From contig NC_081136.1 of the NCBI RefSeq assembly GCF_958295425.1, forward strand, positions 32,701,929 to 32,765,928: a DNA stretch of 64,000 nucleotides. Direction: 5' to 3'. The notes under the pieces are model-generated. The model saw nothing but the letters and a program-made list of their open reading frames with translations, made no database searches and had not been told where the DNA came from. Both the position numbers and the translations under genes were made by a program. The stretch comes from Solea solea. Taxonomy: Eukaryota > Chordata > Actinopteri > Pleuronectiformes > Soleidae. Positions 11,111-22,400 of the stretch are shown here, piece by piece (the first letter of the stretch is position 1; the number at the start of each line of letters is the position of its first letter).

Positions 11111-11609
11111 GGAAGCGGTTCTGAGAGGTTGAGCGTGTGAAACAAGGTGACACTGACAGACAGTCACCTGTTGACAACTTTCCTTTTTCTCTGGCATCAT
11201 AACATCATTTTCTTTCGATTGCTTTGTCTATATATTCTCACACACTGAATGTACTATATGTCAAACTTGTTTTTATTTCAGTTTAACATCCAGTGTTCTG
11301 TAACATTACTGAAAATGAATGACAATAATAATGTGTGCAATGACCATTTCCATTACCGTCCTGGATTCAACTGCTGTTCTTCATCCTTGTATTTATTTTA
11401 AAATTTGTATTTTCTATATTCTTTTAAACTGATTTGTGTTTTTACTCTGCTGAAAAGTTAGACTGTTTCATAATTTAACCCCCCAGGATTGAAACACATA
11501 CACATTTTTCAAGTTGTTCTGGCACACTGCATTTTTAAATTTAGTTTCCCCCTAAAATTAAATTCCAATTTAAAATTAATGTTTAAAAAATGTTTGATTA
11601 TAAAATGAG

Positions 11610-11775
11610 CAATATCAGTGGCACTGTACCAGGTTTTTGTTTCTCTCTCACCCCCTCCCTTATTGTTGTATTTAATATTGTTACTCGTGATGAGATACTA
11701 ATATAATGTGAATGATGGCTGTAGCCTGAATTGCCCCATGGGAATAATAAAGACACCTTGAACATTGAACCTTTT
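11610..11775 (+). mobile_element. Possible LINE/SINE 3' end fragment
   Basis: The phrase cctgaattgccccatgggaa followed by taataaag resembles the 3' end of dispersed fish retroelements (gaatttccccatgggg then ataaagt). No reverse transcriptase frame is attached. Boundaries are approximate. Confidence 0.35.
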
Positions 11776-12184
11776 TGTTTCTTTCTACAGGTGATCAGAG
11801 GGAATGCATAGGTGTAAAGATAATTAAATAGAAATGTATTTATGTTGCTCAATTAAGTAAATGTATTGCCGAGAAAATAAAATGTTAATTTCAGAAGAAA
11901 TTAAATGAACTCTGCAGTGATTTTGAGTTCATACGATGAGAAAAAAAAACAATAACAGTCCATGTCAAAATAAGTGACGATTGCTTCAGTTCATATTCAT
12001 ATTCTACTTCATACACAATATTTGAGATATTCTCTGTCAAATGACAAGCAAATTTGTATTGTCATGATGTGACATGAACGCTATTGCTAATCCCTAAATT
12101 ATTGTCCACATTTTTGTTTAAACATAAACATATTCTTTGAAGGCAGCATAATGCCGCTTACACACTAAGTGTCTCCCGATGTGT

Positions 12185-12308
12185 CCCTGGGCAAGATGCG
12201 TGAGTGATAGAAAATGTGCTCTATGAAAGTGTGTGTGAATGGGTGAATAGCAAAACTGTGAGTGGGCAAGACTAGAAAAAAAACACTATATAAATACAAA
12301 CCATTTTC
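12185..12308 (+). repeat. Teleost interspersed repeat with a ctatataaataca end
   Basis: The order ccctgggcaagatgc, gtgtgtgaatgggtgaat, aacactatataaatacaaac and catttt follows a common fish repeat (ccttgggcaagacac ... gcgctatataaatgcaa). This copy is internally decayed. Confidence 0.5.
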
Positions 12309-15300
12309 ATGCTTGTGTTTCCTCACTTTGCGCGAGTCAAATTCTTGCTATGGAGTGGATTTTGGTTTTTGTGTAATGATATATAATAATAAAAACATGT
12401 ATGAGTGTTTGTCTTTTCTGAAGCTGCCCTCTGAAGTGGAGATGGAGGGGGGGAAAAGCCACAGTCAGCACCACAGGTGTGGACAGTTCCAGCATGGACC
12501 TAAAAATGTAGTCATAAATGAAAAGTTATGATAAAAGGATGCTTTATTGAGTGATTTTCCAGTGATCATTCAAAACAGTCAGAGCTAAACAAATTTTGAA
12601 GGAGAAAGGTAAGCGGGCAGATGAATCAGTCACAGAACAATGGAAACCGAGACAATTTAACAGTGGTGACAAAAAGAAAGGACAACAATCAGGAACATGC
12701 AGTCAAAAGAAGCACATGTTAATTTTGTTGTAATTAATAATCCAGTTTTCTTAAGAGAATGAATCAGTGGATTGTTTCTATTTGGTTAGACATTGAATTA
12801 CTGAAATTTTACTTTTAACATGCTGAACCTTCACCTTCAGCTCAATCACCAGGAGCAACTAAAGTTACACTTTATTATTTTGTGCATCGTGGTTTAGAAA
12901 CACAATAAAGCAAAAGTTTAAATCTAGTTGTGTTGTGAGAGAGACTATTTTACTTTAGCTTTATTTTTTTACATACTACTTTCTACAATACCAATTTCAG
13001 AAAAGAGTTGTCGCCTCATACAGCAGCTGGAAATTTGATTTCCCTCAAGGATATTACAAAGAATAGCAGTTTATAAGGATCATCCTGGAAATGCAATGCA
13101 TTATACACAGAGAATAACCCAATACAGGTTTTGATAATGCACCTTTCTTGTGATTTCTCTGCTTTTATATTTTCTGCACTGTATGTGTTTGCAATTCTGT
13201 GCAAACATAATTCAATAGAAAACTGACATTTATTGTGGCGCTTTCTTTATTGGAGCATTATTGAGAGATTCCATGTACGCGATGGAAGTGTGTTGAAATA
13301 TGTAACACAATAGAATCCTTGATCAAATACATTTTAAATATGAAATAAAGATATGTAACGTACAGCTGTTAAAATTGAAGGATAGCATGCTGGAATAAAT
13401 CGCGCTCGCTGATGTCTTGAACCAAAGCTGGACAGACAATACTATCCATGAAGATACAAAGAGGTGTTATCTATCATTCACAACAGGACAATACATGCAG
13501 CCTTCTCTCTGAACATATGTTCATTTTCTGTTACACTTTAAAAGGATGCATAGCTATTCAGATGTTTTAAGTTTTATCATATGGATAGAAACCAAATCCC
13601 CCAAGAGGTTTTGCCTTCACCTCTACAATGAACAGATTACTTAATAAAGCATCAGAATGTGCATCAATTCCCTGACGGGGGATTCTCCTGAAAGCCTCAG
13701 GCTCTATTGAATACAGTGCTTCTATAGAACAGAGACATTATTGAACGTAGAGGGGATAAAGGGCCTTGCTTGTCGTTTATAAGAGAATAAAAGGAAACAA
13801 TATAAACACTGATGCTGATAATTAACATTTATCCTGCTTGGATTTTGCTTATATTTATCTAATCGATTTATTTTGGCTGACAAATGGCATTTTATTGGCT
13901 CAAACCATGTAAGTGGTTTGTTGTTGTTTAATATCCTAATCTTTGGTATTGCTGCTTGTTGGCAATGTAGTTATCTTGTTTGCTTTGCCTTGATGTTGTT
14001 ACATTTGAGTCAATTAGACATCCATAAATCCTCATCTAATCAGATTTTTTTGTGTGTCATCCCGGCAGAATGGAGTGCTCAACTTAATAAAGACTTCGGC
14101 TGAATCAAGAGTTGTCTGCCAACAGGACAGGGATGAAACCTAGAATATGAAACGAGAAAAGGATGCTGCGTTATAACTCAGATCATGTGCTGAGTAGGAG
14201 GAAAGAGACACAGATTCTGTTGCATCAAGGTGTAAAGAATCAAGTAAAGAAGTAGGCTATGCTTCTCAAAAATCATCATGTTTTATTATTACAAAGGCCA
14301 AAAGGATAAAAAGTGATACACCTGAAGAACCTGATTAACACAAACACAAAACTAGTGGTTATAATGTTACAGTTAATAAGATACAGGGTATATTTAATAG
14401 ACATGGACCACATTGTTGAATCGATTAGGAATTTTCATATGATAGGTAAGTATCTGTTAATAAATAGTTTTACTGGATTGTACACGATATAACTTGTCCC
14501 CACAGGAACACTTTATTTCAAGTTTCCAAGGGCTACAATCAAGAGATGAAAACGCTTTCACAATTTTGTTCTTGTTGTTTGTATTTCACTAATTATTAAA
14601 GCTATTAGCATACGTTAACAGTAACTCCCTCCATTAATTACAGCACCAAAATGACATCAAAATGTGTTCTTACCAGTTTTTTTCTTCTTTAATTATATCT
14701 GCTGTTTCGTCAACAGCCACACACACAAACACTGCATCTTAATAAACTCTTTTATAAAAATGTGTACTTTGTGCAACTGGTATTGAAGTGGACGCACCAT
14801 CAATCAAAGCGATATAACGATCACATCATTCCTTTACTGAACATTAGATAAGAAACAGCATTTGCATTTAGATGTGAGGCATGCCTTAGCAAACTTTAAT
14901 CCACACCACACAGTTCGGTCAGTCATATGTCAAGCTGAAGGAAATAACCTTGGTGCCGGGGTATAAAAGAAGTCCAGTAGATTAGTGGGACTGATGGGAC
15001 CTGGGCTGCAGACAAAGCTGATAAGAACTTCAAAATTAAACTTGGACCTCGGAAGCAAGGAGCCATCAAAAGAAAATCTGTGGCTCCTGCATGACCAAGC
15101 AATTGTTCTTTTTGTGCAGGAAGAGGCACAAAAAATAAGATCACCCACAATGTTATCTCACCAGTCCACCACGGCATCAATCAGGGCCCAGGCTGCTGGG
15201 AATCGACCTCTTTTGCCACTGAATCAATGCCCTCTTTCTTTCTCATTGGTACAGCAGAGATTGTCAGAGATACAGCGCAGGGGAGCCCTGCCAAATCCAA

Positions 15301-15401
15301 CAGTATAGTTTCTAAATGGAGGAGGCCATTAACGCACTGACACTCATCTTTCTCCTCTATTCAACCTTTATGTCAGCAGCCTCGCGAGGACTGGTCTTTT
15401 A

Positions 15402-15515
15402 AAGGGTCAATGTGTAAGAGTTAGTGACATCTGATGGTGAGACTGGATATTGTTTCAGTCGCAGGATTCCGTGGCCTTTCCTACATGTGTCAGGGAAACT
15501 GTGGCTACCTTTTCA
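15402..15515 (+). repeat. Teleost interspersed repeat, same family as 6441-6563
   Basis: It begins agggtcaatgtgtaagag, continues ttagtgacatctgatggtga and ends near ttcctacatg and ctgtggctacc. The same blocks appear in the same order in the reverse-oriented copy at 6441-6563. Confidence 0.5.
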
Positions 15516-16259
15516 GAACGCATGTTGTTTTTCTATATTTACGTCAACAGCGTCTGTTTTATATGGAGGCATGGTTATGACTTACATTCTCATAATTATG
15601 ACTTAGTAATTTTGCCACTAAACATTCAATTTTATTATATTTTATTTTATGATGATTGTATTTCATCCAAAAAGTTAATTAAATAAAAAAAGTAATTTTT
15701 TCATTTGAATATATACTTTTCATCAACACACAGAACCACAGTAATGTTTATTATTGTAACGTAGTGCAGACCTTCTGCAATTAATGCCATGAAACAGTTT
15801 AGCTCCCAGATGATAAAGATCCCTGTTGATGGAGATCAATGAAAAATATACAATGTTAATAAGTAAAATAAGTAAAGTAAACAAATAAATGCAATTATTA
15901 TATAAAATATATCCACATAGACCCATTACACTATGGAAGAGGGCCACATGTGTATTCTTTTTGGAAACAAATAACTTAATCCCAGAATTCTGACTTTTTC
16001 CTCAGAATCCTGATTTTAATAACCTCAGAAGTCATGTTGTTTTTTCTTTTCTTTTTTTTTATTACACATATGGCCCTAATTCTCTTCCGTGGAGAAATTT
16101 ATATTTCACAGTAATATACATTTTGAGTCCAACATTAGATTTCTACAATACTAATATACTATTTAATTCGTTTGTTTAATGGGGTCTGTTTATTTCATCC
16201 ACATTATCGTAGTTCTACATTCATTCATTCCTTGCCAAGAGTCACAGAAAAGTGCTGCA

Positions 16260-16352
16260 GAGGAACCTGATTCGATCGAAACTACAACTCCCAGGATTCC
16301 GTCGTGCAATCTCGCGCTTCTGTCTTCCTGTTTGGGTACCGCAGCTGGAAAA
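16260..16352 (+). promoter_or_regulatory. exoc4: exoc4 promoter / 5' UTR with a ZNF143-type motif
   Basis: At 16281-16299 the sequence actacaactcccaggattc fits the ZNF143/SBS consensus ACTACAATTCCCAGNATNC closely. It is followed by TCTCGCG (16310-16316), a core-promoter element of housekeeping genes, and by an ETS-like cttcctg (16324-16330). The conserved start codon is 54 nt beyond the ZNF143 motif, so transcription probably begins around 16300-16345 (inference). No TATA box is seen. Confidence 0.7.
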
Positions 16353-16432
16353 ATGGCAGCTGATTCAGGGAGATACAGGAGTGCTGTTAGCAAAAACAAA
16401 GACCCTTCTGGTCTCCTCATCTCTGTGATAAG
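16353..16432 (+). CDS. exoc4: exoc4 coding exon 1 (residues 1-27)
   Basis: The ATG at 16353 has A at -3 and G at +4. It gives [20 protein letters not shown] then LLISVI, aligned with human MAAEAAGGKYRSTVSKSK. The reading frame is also open upstream to 16179, but that extension is not conserved and crosses the promoter motifs. The donor is gtaagg at 16433, phase 2. Confidence 0.96.
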
Positions 16433-19400
16433 GTAAGGTTTGCGTTCTTTAAATGCAGTTCACAGGGCGGGCACGAAATGTCGCACAGCCGTTGAAGTGT
16501 ACGCGCATGTTGACACTGAAGAGACGCTATGACAGCTAGCTTTTATGCTATAAGTTAGCTATGTTGGCTACATCCTTCCGGTATTTTTAATTATTGGAAA
16601 GACAGTTTAAGCGTCAGTATTGCATTGACTTTATTAGTAAACAATAACTGTGTATTCCTGGCTGAAGCAGGGGAAATAGTGACAATCTCATTTGGTCACG
16701 GCGTGTTCTTTTGTTTAACTACCAGGTGCTCACATAACGATAAGTAGTACACGTTCTTCACTAAAACAACGACCAACCTTAGGGTGTTGGTCCTCTAATA
16801 ACGGTTGTAAAGTGATGTGTGACAGACGTGTTTGCGTTACGGTTTATAAATGTGTATCAATGAAAAACTATTTCAGAGAGTTGCTGCTGGAGTCATTTCT
16901 GTGATGCCTTTTTTCTGTCTGTCCGAATCTTTACTTTCTCTCACACAGAAAGAAATTATGTGATTTTTGTCAACTGACATAAAGTTACATAAACGCTTGC
17001 TTTTGTGAATGTAAGAGAATCCAATGAGTACAATCACTAATTAATATTTAACGAGGTAATTAAGAAAACAGCACCACTTACTACCATGCTGCCTGCACTG
17101 AATCTGCATGTCAGCATCCAAGTGTTACTCTCATCCATTCTACCATTGAATTGTCTTCAAGTGCTTTTTGTAATAATTAAAACAATAGTCTTTTTTTAAA
17201 AAAAAAACATGTTGTGCCTTTAAGAGTTTTTGGTAAGGGAGTTCCAGAGGAATGTCTTGAAAACTTTTCATTTACTTTTTCTGAGGGTCCACATTGGTCT
17301 ATTATGGGATGATTTCACTATGGTTTATTTCTGCTTTTCTTCTCCCTCCTGATGCAGGACTCTGTCCAGCAGTGATGATGTGCAGGACAGAGAGACGGAG
17401 AAGGGCCGTCTGGAAGAGGCCTTTGAGACATGCGACAGGGATTTAGATGAGCTGATTGTTCAGCATTATGCAGAACTCACCACTGCCATTCGGACCTACC
17501 AGAGCATCACAGAGCGCATCACCAGCTCCCGCAACAAGATTAAACAGGTAGGAAGCAGGGACATTTATTCAAAAATGGTCACTAAATAAAATGAACCTGA
17601 AGGATTGTGAAAACTGGTACTTGAGTTCCTGCCAAAACTATTTTCCCACTCCTCTTCATTTGTCTCATTAAAAGCTTCTCTTATCAGAGTTTTTGCCCTT
17701 TTTTCCAGTACTGAAAGACAGACTTAATTAACACAAATCCTGTTCACTCAAGAAGAAAACTGCCCACTTAATAACTTTGAGCTGAAGTGCAGAACCCAAT
17801 GCTCCCTGGACATTATTTTCTCAATCACCCTTTTTCAAAATGTTGAGGTCAGTCCTTTTACCCTTTTCACAAGCAAACCAATACATATTTGACAGGAATA
17901 CAATTAGTCTCCCAGCCCTTTTCCCCAGGAGGTTACAACTGTCATTTAACTGAAGTGTACTTGTCCACTTCTGCCTTCAAATGATTACATAACAAAGTTT
18001 ACCCTCACCTCTTTTTCACAGCAGAATATTTCTCCTGATATATTTGGAAAAGCATAGGTGGTACCAATACAGTAACATTAACACCACACGATGCAGATTT
18101 AAGTGCTGTGGCATTGAACCAACAGGATCAATACCTGGATCTTGGAAATCAACCACCATTCATTTACACTTGTGATTTTCTCTTTGTGACTTGTCAAAAT
18201 GTCTTCTTTGTGTGAAAATCCTCCAGAATAGATGTGCCCTATTACATCTTGCGATTTAATCAGCCAGTACAAACACCTGTTATTGTGTGGGTGTGTAGGA
18301 CCTTTATTTAGGAACACATTATTTGCTGAAGCACAAAAATAAGATTACTAAATATGTTGTCTCTTACAGCGTTGTTTCATAATTTGCTAATATTTCACCT
18401 GCACTCCCTATAGTGATTTCATGTCATGTTTTTGACAGTTCATTAAGTTGGTTATTGTTTATTGTCATGTCTTTTGACTACAGGAACAAAACAGAATGGT
18501 AAACTAATGATATAGCATATTAGTGACTTAATTTATGGTTTAAGTAGCCATGCTAGAAGCAACTAAATGATTATTGAAGTATAATAGGTATGGTTGCCTG
18601 AAATAATTTTAAATAAAGAAAAAAAATATACATAGAGGACTTGAGCAGTCGGGAGTAAGAAAATACCTTAAAAAATACATTTCAAAATGCATTTATTATG
18701 AGGTATTGCTACAGTACCAAATGTTGTGTCCTAAATTCCAATGCACTCTGTCCTGCAGGTAAAGGAGAACCTCCTCTCTTGTAAGATGCTTCTACATTGC
18801 AAAAGGGATGAGCTGAGAAAGCTGTGGATTGAAGGCATCGAGCACAAGCATGTCCTCCAGCTGCTGGATGAAATTGAAAGCATCAAGCAGGTGCCTCAAC
18901 GGCTGGAGTCCTATATGGCAAGCAAACACTACCTTCATGCCACGGATATGCTGGTGAGTAGACTCATTTTCAGTGGGTGGTTTGTCTTGAGAATGTGTGA
19001 GTGAGTGGGACATTATTTCACATACACTGAGTGGCAGACGGACAGAGAGTGAGATATAGACTGCATGATGCATACAAATATGTTTTGGTTAGGGCAAAAT
19101 TGTTTCTCTGCTCAGTTGGGATGGCTCACAGAAAAAAACAAACTGAGAAATGGAAAAAAGTTTTGTTGCTGAAGTCAGAAAACATATTGACATTCAGATT
19201 GTAAATGCATTTGTGGCAATACTGATTGGGTGTTGCGGAGACCAGTTTTCTAGTACACACACACCCACACACACCCACATATATATACCAGGGTTTATGA
19301 AGGGTTTCTGCTAAGATTGATTTCTGGGTGTGTGCCTTTCATCCTTTTAAAGAATCCTTTTCTAGTCTTGAACAGTCCAGTAGCTGCAACTCTTTTACTT

Positions 19401-22400
19401 CAAGCAGACACCATCTAAAGGCATTGCAGGTGTTGATGCAAGTGTGTACTCTTGTTCTTTTGAAGTATGCTTTGCCGTGTGCGCAGCAGGGGAGCTGAAG
19501 GATGGCAATGAGGACTAAATGACCAAGCACTGATCCCTCTGTTCCTTCACTTCCTTTCCCTCTCTCCCTCCCTCTGTCACTCCCTCACATCTTCCCTCTG
19601 ACTTTGTTAATAATTAGTTTGCTAGAATGGGGTTATCGTACGACGAGGGTACAAAAGAGGCATGCGCTAGCATCTTAGGAACCTTGGAAAATCCTCTTTG
19701 TGGGAGTGGAAAGAATTGAAACTTAATTCAACCTGTGCTCAGTCGGATCAGTGTGTTAGTGTGAAAGTATGTGGAAATTTCAAAGTCAGTTGGACACTCT
19801 GCTTCTGTCTTGATGGTGCATTTTTATCAGGCTGTAAAAAGCAGACTTTAAAGCACACTTTATGCAACGTTTTGCTATGTTGACATGCTTCATGAATAGC
19901 TAATGTATGAAATGTCCAGTTTGAATAACCTGCACTTGAGCTAAAGTAGAAAATGTTATTAATGGCTTCAAAAAGGCAAAGTGACATCTTTGAAATAACA
20001 TTTTTTTTAACACAAATTATTCCACCATCCACTACAGATTGATTTAAATAAACACACCTTGAGAGCGGAAATAATAGCATGCACTGACTGAATGGCATTT
20101 CATAAATGCTGGACACCCAGCAGTAAAACAGCCCTAGGGAGACAGAATAATGCTTTGCTTGTACATTTTGTACAGTGTTAAATGTAAATTAATAATGTAA
20201 TTTTTTTTTTTTTTAAACATTTTCATGTTTTCTTGGCATTAACTTTTAAAGATGTGGTTATTTAGACGGATACCTTCTAAGACAACCCATGTCTTTGCTT
20301 GTATACTATTTGCGCTTAGGACATATCTTTGTCTATCTATCTCAGAGTCCCTGATGTGTTCTTTCTTTCTTGCTTGCCTTCTTGCTTTCTTTCTCTCTCA
20401 TAATTCTTTCTTTCTGCATGTGTTTATGAGAAGCCTTTCTTTTGTTTAATGCCTGCAGACTGTGAGACCTCAGCAGTGTGAATTTCAGGCCTCACTGTGA
20501 AACATGACAGAAACTTAGGTGCAACATTAAGTTTGATGTATGTAGACTTTTTGGTGATAACTGATGAGCCAAATATTGAGTTGTGGGCGACGCATGAAAA
20601 AACTAACACACAAAACTAACATGGAGTGTATTTTGTGTCCAAAAGAGCAGTGTTATGGACTCGGGCAGCCATGTCTTTTGAGTGCCTCAACTATAATACC
20701 ACATTTATGTCACATTGGTCATATTTTGTCTGTAGACAAGTCATTCCCAGAGTCTGGGTCAGGACCCACAGGTGTGTTGTGGGAAATGTTTTGCCTAATT
20801 GTATCCCCATTTAAGATTCATGAAAATAAAATATGCATAAAATTAAGTGTAATGTCTGGTTTACCTATTCAAAATAATAATAGCTGTGACAGAAAAGCAG
20901 TAAAAGAATAGTCAAACATTTTAATGCACATTTTGCTTTTATTTATATTGTGAATTGAGTTGTGAAAGTTTGTCTGCTTTTAAAAAGAATAGTGGTGGCC
21001 TACTCTCCTCTCCTCTCCTCTCCTCCTAAGCAAATTCAGTTCACTGTCAGGCGTGGTCCCACTAATGATGTTAACAACCCTTCCTCTGTCATCTCAGCCT
21101 GGTGGTAATTGCTAACCCCCCACACACAGACACAAAAATGTTATATGATTTACAGTCATATAATCATACAGATGCATCTGAGGAGTGTGCACACACACAC
21201 ACAGAATACACAAGTCTTGCAGGCATGCTGGGTAATTCTATAAAGCAAAAGGGGCTGATCATGCAACACATTAGCCCATCTTGTCACTAATGTGGCTCTC
21301 ATTTGCATCAACACTCACTTGACCCATGCCCTCACAATCCCCCACTATCCATTCCCTCCTGACCCCCCTCCCCCACTGCCATCTAAATATTCTTCACAGT
21401 GATATCATGTGGCCATTAGTGCTCTTAAAATACACCCGGAAAAGCACATACATGCGCATAAATATACAGATACAGACAGACATGTTTTATTTAATGACAT
21501 GAATATTTATTAACTGCAAACATGCTATGACCACAGCTGCTCCTGGTCATAAAAAATAAAAAAAGGGAAAGAGGGAGGCAGACCTAGTGAATCTGGAGAA
21601 ATGAAGAGCACGACTCCAAAAAGCATGAGGAGATTTTAGATAGTTTTGGTACCAATTGAAGTACATAAACAGAAAAAACGGTGTGTTTTTCAGTGTTTCA
21701 AAGTTATTGTTCATTAGTTTTTAGTGTAGTCGGCTCCATGAGGATATTCCGTTTATTATTATTACTTTGGGGTTGGCAAACCAGAAGACTATGTCTACTT
21801 TTATGTACCATTCAGTGGACTGTCACTAGTTTTAGTATAGAGTAGAGTAGTGTAGAACCTTATTGTTTGCCTTCAGCTCACCAGCATAAAATCATAAAAG
21901 GAGTCATCAAAACAAGAAATTGCTCTTTACTGCGGCTGTTTGTAAAACATTGGTGGTCACTTTGTGGAATTAAGAACACATATTGCACCTGGAAGTAATA
22001 ATTTTTCTTTTGTATACATTTTTGGTTGCTAGGGGAACTCCTCTCTAAATCCGTCCTTCCATGGGTCTGTTTATATTGTTTTTGTGTCAAAAATTCACGA
22101 TTCAAAATGTTACGCCTTTGGCTGTTATGTTGTCATGATGCAGGTGTCAGCTGTGGAGTCATTGGAAGGCCCCTTGCTGCAGGTGGAAGGACTTGGAGAT
22201 CTGCGGTTGGAGCTCCATAGCAAGAAGCTCAACATCCACCTTGTTCTCATTGATGAACTACACCGACACCTCTACATCAAATCAACAAGTCGCCTGGGAC
22301 TCAAGAACAAGGACAAAAATGCTGCCCGCCTTCTAAGGTAATGGGGGATTTCCTACTTTTCTTGCATTGGGAGCATCCATGTACCTTCTTCCCTGTATGG

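Larger units (their letters stand above)
11111..16259. other. Intergenic region between chchd3 and exoc4
   Basis: About 5 kb of AT-rich noncoding DNA between two divergent genes. It contains a possible LINE 3' end (about 11610-11775), an interspersed repeat (12185-12308), a complex non-repetitive segment (14890-15310) and a second copy of the repeat seen at 6441. No convincing coding exon was found. Confidence 0.7.

Noticed and set aside
16179..16352. Upstream in-frame extension of exoc4 exon 1
   Set aside because: Not conserved with EXOC4 and crosses the ZNF143/TCTCGCG promoter motifs. The ATG at 16353 matches the known N terminus.
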